Source: Kaistia adipata DSM 17808 (lineage in GTDB: Bacteria > Pseudomonadota > Alphaproteobacteria > Rhizobiales > Kaistiaceae). Taken from it: a stretch of 64,000 nucleotides of DNA. The stretch covers positions 558,001 to 622,000 of the forward strand of contig NZ_AUHO01000007.1 in assembly GCF_000423225.1 (NCBI RefSeq), written 5' to 3'. The position numbers were made by a program, and so were the translations under genes. A model generated the notes under the pieces. That model saw only the letters and a program-made list of their open reading frames with translations, had not been told where the DNA came from and ran no database searches. Below are positions 62,901 to 64,000 of the stretch, piece after piece. Every line of letters starts with the position of its first letter. Positions within the stretch are counted from its first letter, which is position 1.

Positions 62901-62919
62901 ATTCCACAGATATGGAATT
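62901..62919. promoter_or_regulatory. Candidate IclR operator, copy 2
   Basis: ATTCCACAGATATGGAATT contains TTCCA-N6-TGGAA, a perfect inverted repeat of the IclR type. A further half, GTTCCATTCTAGTG, lies at 62881. It sits between the divergent SDR (62812) and RidA-family (62997) genes; a partial IclR gene follows at 63500. Confidence 0.65.
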
Positions 62920-62996
62920 ATCGACCGGGCGTCTCGGCTTCGCGCGTCGCCCGGAATTTCGAATGTGCCCTTGCGGCGCGGGAAACGGATGGTCCG

Positions 62997-63494
62997 ATGA
63001 GCAAGCCTATCACCGCCGCTGCGGAGGGTAACTCCCCCCATGACCGGCTGCGCGCTTTGGGGATCGAGCTGCCGCGCCCGCCGCTGCCGGTGGCGAATTT
63101 CGTCACCCATGTGCGCGAGGGCAACCTGCTGTTCCTGTCGGGACAGGGGCCGATGCAGCCGGATGGCTTCGAGCATCATGGCAAGGTCGGCGCCGACGTG
63201 ACGGTCGAGCAGGCCTATGACCACGCCCGCATCACCGGCATCAACCTGCTGGCCGTGATGCAGGACGCGCTTGGCTCGCTGGATCGGGTGCGGCGGGTGG
63301 TCAAGCTTCTCGGCATGGTCAACGCCGTGCCGGATTTCACCGCTCATCCGCAGGTGATCAATGGCTGCTCGGACCTGTTCCTGGCCGTGTTCGGCGAGGA
63401 GAAGGGCCGTCACGCCCGCTCGGCCGTCGGCATGGGTTCGCTGCCGAACCGCATCACCGTCGAGATCGAGGCGGTGATCGCCGTCGAGGACTGA
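62997..63494 (+). CDS. RidA (YjgF/YER057c/UK114) family protein
   Basis: About 165 residues from ATG 62997 (GGAAACGG upstream); the in-frame ATG at 62892 would place the operator inside the gene. Blocks: FVTHVREGNLLFLSGQGPMQPDG, QAYDHARITGINLLAVMQDALG and the arginine of the active site in GRHARSAVGMGSLPNRITVEIEAVIAV. RidA proteins hydrolyse reactive enamine/imine intermediates released by PLP dehydratases, which fits the enzyme at 55718. It is longer than E. coli RidA (about 128 aa), so another Rid subfamily is likely. Confidence 0.87.
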   Translation: MSKPITAAAEGNSPHDRLRALGIELPRPPLPVANFVTHVREGNLLFLSGQGPMQPDGFEHHGKVGADVTVEQAYDHARITGINLLAVMQDALGSLDRVRRVVKLLGMVNAVPDFTAHPQVINGCSDLFLAVFGEEKGRHARSAVGMGSLPNRITVEIEAVIAVED

Positions 63495-63499
63495 GCCGC

Positions 63500-64000
63500 C
63501 TAGCGCTCGCGCCAGCCGAGCCGGCGCTCGATCGTCGCCGAGGCGTTGCGAACCGCGTCGGCATAGAGCTCCGGATTGGCGACGGCCTTGTGCTCGGGCA
63601 GGACGATCGAGATCGTCGCCACGCATTTTCCCGACGCGTCGCAGATCGGCGAGGCGACGCAGGAGACGAGGAAGTCCGTCTCGCTGATCTGGATCGAGAG
63701 CCGCTCCGCGAAGGCGCGGGCCGCGAGCCGCGACAGCGCCACCGCGTCCGTCTCGGCGCGCTCGGTCGGCGAGACGCGGGCGCTGCCGCGGAAGAGCGCG
63801 ATCCGCTCCGCTTCGGGCAGGTGGCCGATCAGCAGCCGGCCCGACGCCGTCCAGTTCAGCGGCACGCGCGTGCCCACTTCCGACATGACGCGGAAATGGC
63901 CGGGGCCGTCGGCCATTGCGAGGACGACCATGTGGTCGCCGTCGAGGCCGCAGATCTGCACCGCCTCGCCGATCTCGCGGCCGAGCTCGTGCATGACGTG
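63500..64000 (-). CDS. IclR-family transcriptional regulator (partial, C-terminal part)
   Basis: The frame runs from the stop at 63500 to the right edge (167 codons), so the N-terminal helix-turn-helix is missing. The effector-binding domain is visible: EVGTRVPLNWTASGRLLIGHLP, SISETD-like stretch IQISETDFLVSCVASPICDASG, and ATISIVLPEHKA. It converges on the RidA-family gene with 5 bp between. It probably senses an aromatic or organic acid and acts on the ATTCCA...GGAATT elements at 59932 and 62901 (inference). Confidence 0.82.
   Translation of the reverse strand, partial: HVMHELGREIGEAVQICGLDGDHMVVLAMADGPGHFRVMSEVGTRVPLNWTASGRLLIGHLPEAERIALFRGSARVSPTERAETDAVALSRLAARAFAERLSIQISETDFLVSCVASPICDASGKCVATISIVLPEHKAVANPELYADAVRNASATIERRLGWRER

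Overview
The window is high-GC DNA read on both strands as dense, short-spaced operons. The protein families, the many sugar importers and the abundant GC-rich palindromic intergenic repeats suggest an alphaproteobacterium of the Hyphomicrobiales (Rhizobiales); the genus cannot be fixed from the sequence alone. No rRNA, tRNA, CRISPR array, insertion sequence or prophage gene was seen. Nearly everything is carbohydrate or organic-acid uptake and catabolism: seven ABC importers (one cut by the left edge), seven transcriptional regulators of six families, five SDR-type dehydrogenases plus one degenerate SDR-fold protein, two enolase-superfamily dehydratases, three aldolase-type genes, a split transketolase and an unusual 2-oxoacid/acetoin-dehydrogenase-like complex.

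Layout. 0-4.6 kb: end of a ribose/fructose-type importer, a SorC regulator, a LacD-type aldolase, a ROK kinase and a small P-loop kinase. 4.6-11 kb: a large GH94-like phosphorylase and a cysteine-free autotransporter. 11-18.5 kb: an RbsABC-type importer with an SMP-30 lactonase, a GntR/HutC regulator and an SDR with an altered active site. 18.6-22.7 kb: an E1alpha-E1beta-lipoyl fusion, a mini-E2 that has lost its catalytic His motif, and a degenerate SDR. 23.6-29.7 kb: an aldose epimerase and a second RbsABC importer with an SDR. 30.5-37.8 kb: a LacI regulator, a polar-amino-acid-type importer without ATPase, and an operon of SDR, split transketolase and enolase-superfamily dehydratase. 38.5-47.5 kb: a MalFG-type importer without ATPase, dehydratase, two D-2-hydroxyacid dehydrogenases, an HpcH/HpaI aldolase and a FadR-type regulator. 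47.7-55.4 kb: an Ldh2-type dehydrogenase, a BtpA/SgcQ-type protein, a DeoR regulator and a complete Ugp/Mal-type importer. 55.7-64 kb: a third MalFG-type importer without ATPase, a threonine-dehydratase-like enzyme, an aspartoacylase-like deacylase, a metallo-beta-lactamase-fold hydrolase, an SDR, a RidA-family protein and a partial IclR regulator.

How it works together. Direct reading of intergenic DNA shows matching operator-like sequences that tie separate operons into regulons. An 18-bp A+T-rich inverted repeat with a CATG core occurs upstream of five transcription units between 16.7 and 34.0 kb, and the GntR/HutC gene is the obvious candidate regulator. A LacI-type CpG-centred palindrome occurs upstream of the transketolase operon and of the first RbsABC operon. 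TGTTAACAAT flanks the FadR-type gene, and a 19-bp ATTCCA...GGAATT element occurs at two promoters in the IclR region. The 11-38 kb part therefore looks like one coordinated catabolic island for one sugar or a family of related sugars or polyols. In it, SDR oxidation may feed the lipoyl-fused E1 complex and the transketolase; the substrate is unknown. That island, with its rearranged E1/E2 proteins and altered SDRs, is the best candidate here for an undescribed system.

The gaps between operons are filled with three families of palindromic repeats (REP/BIME-like), which account for almost all gene-free stretches longer than 300 bp.
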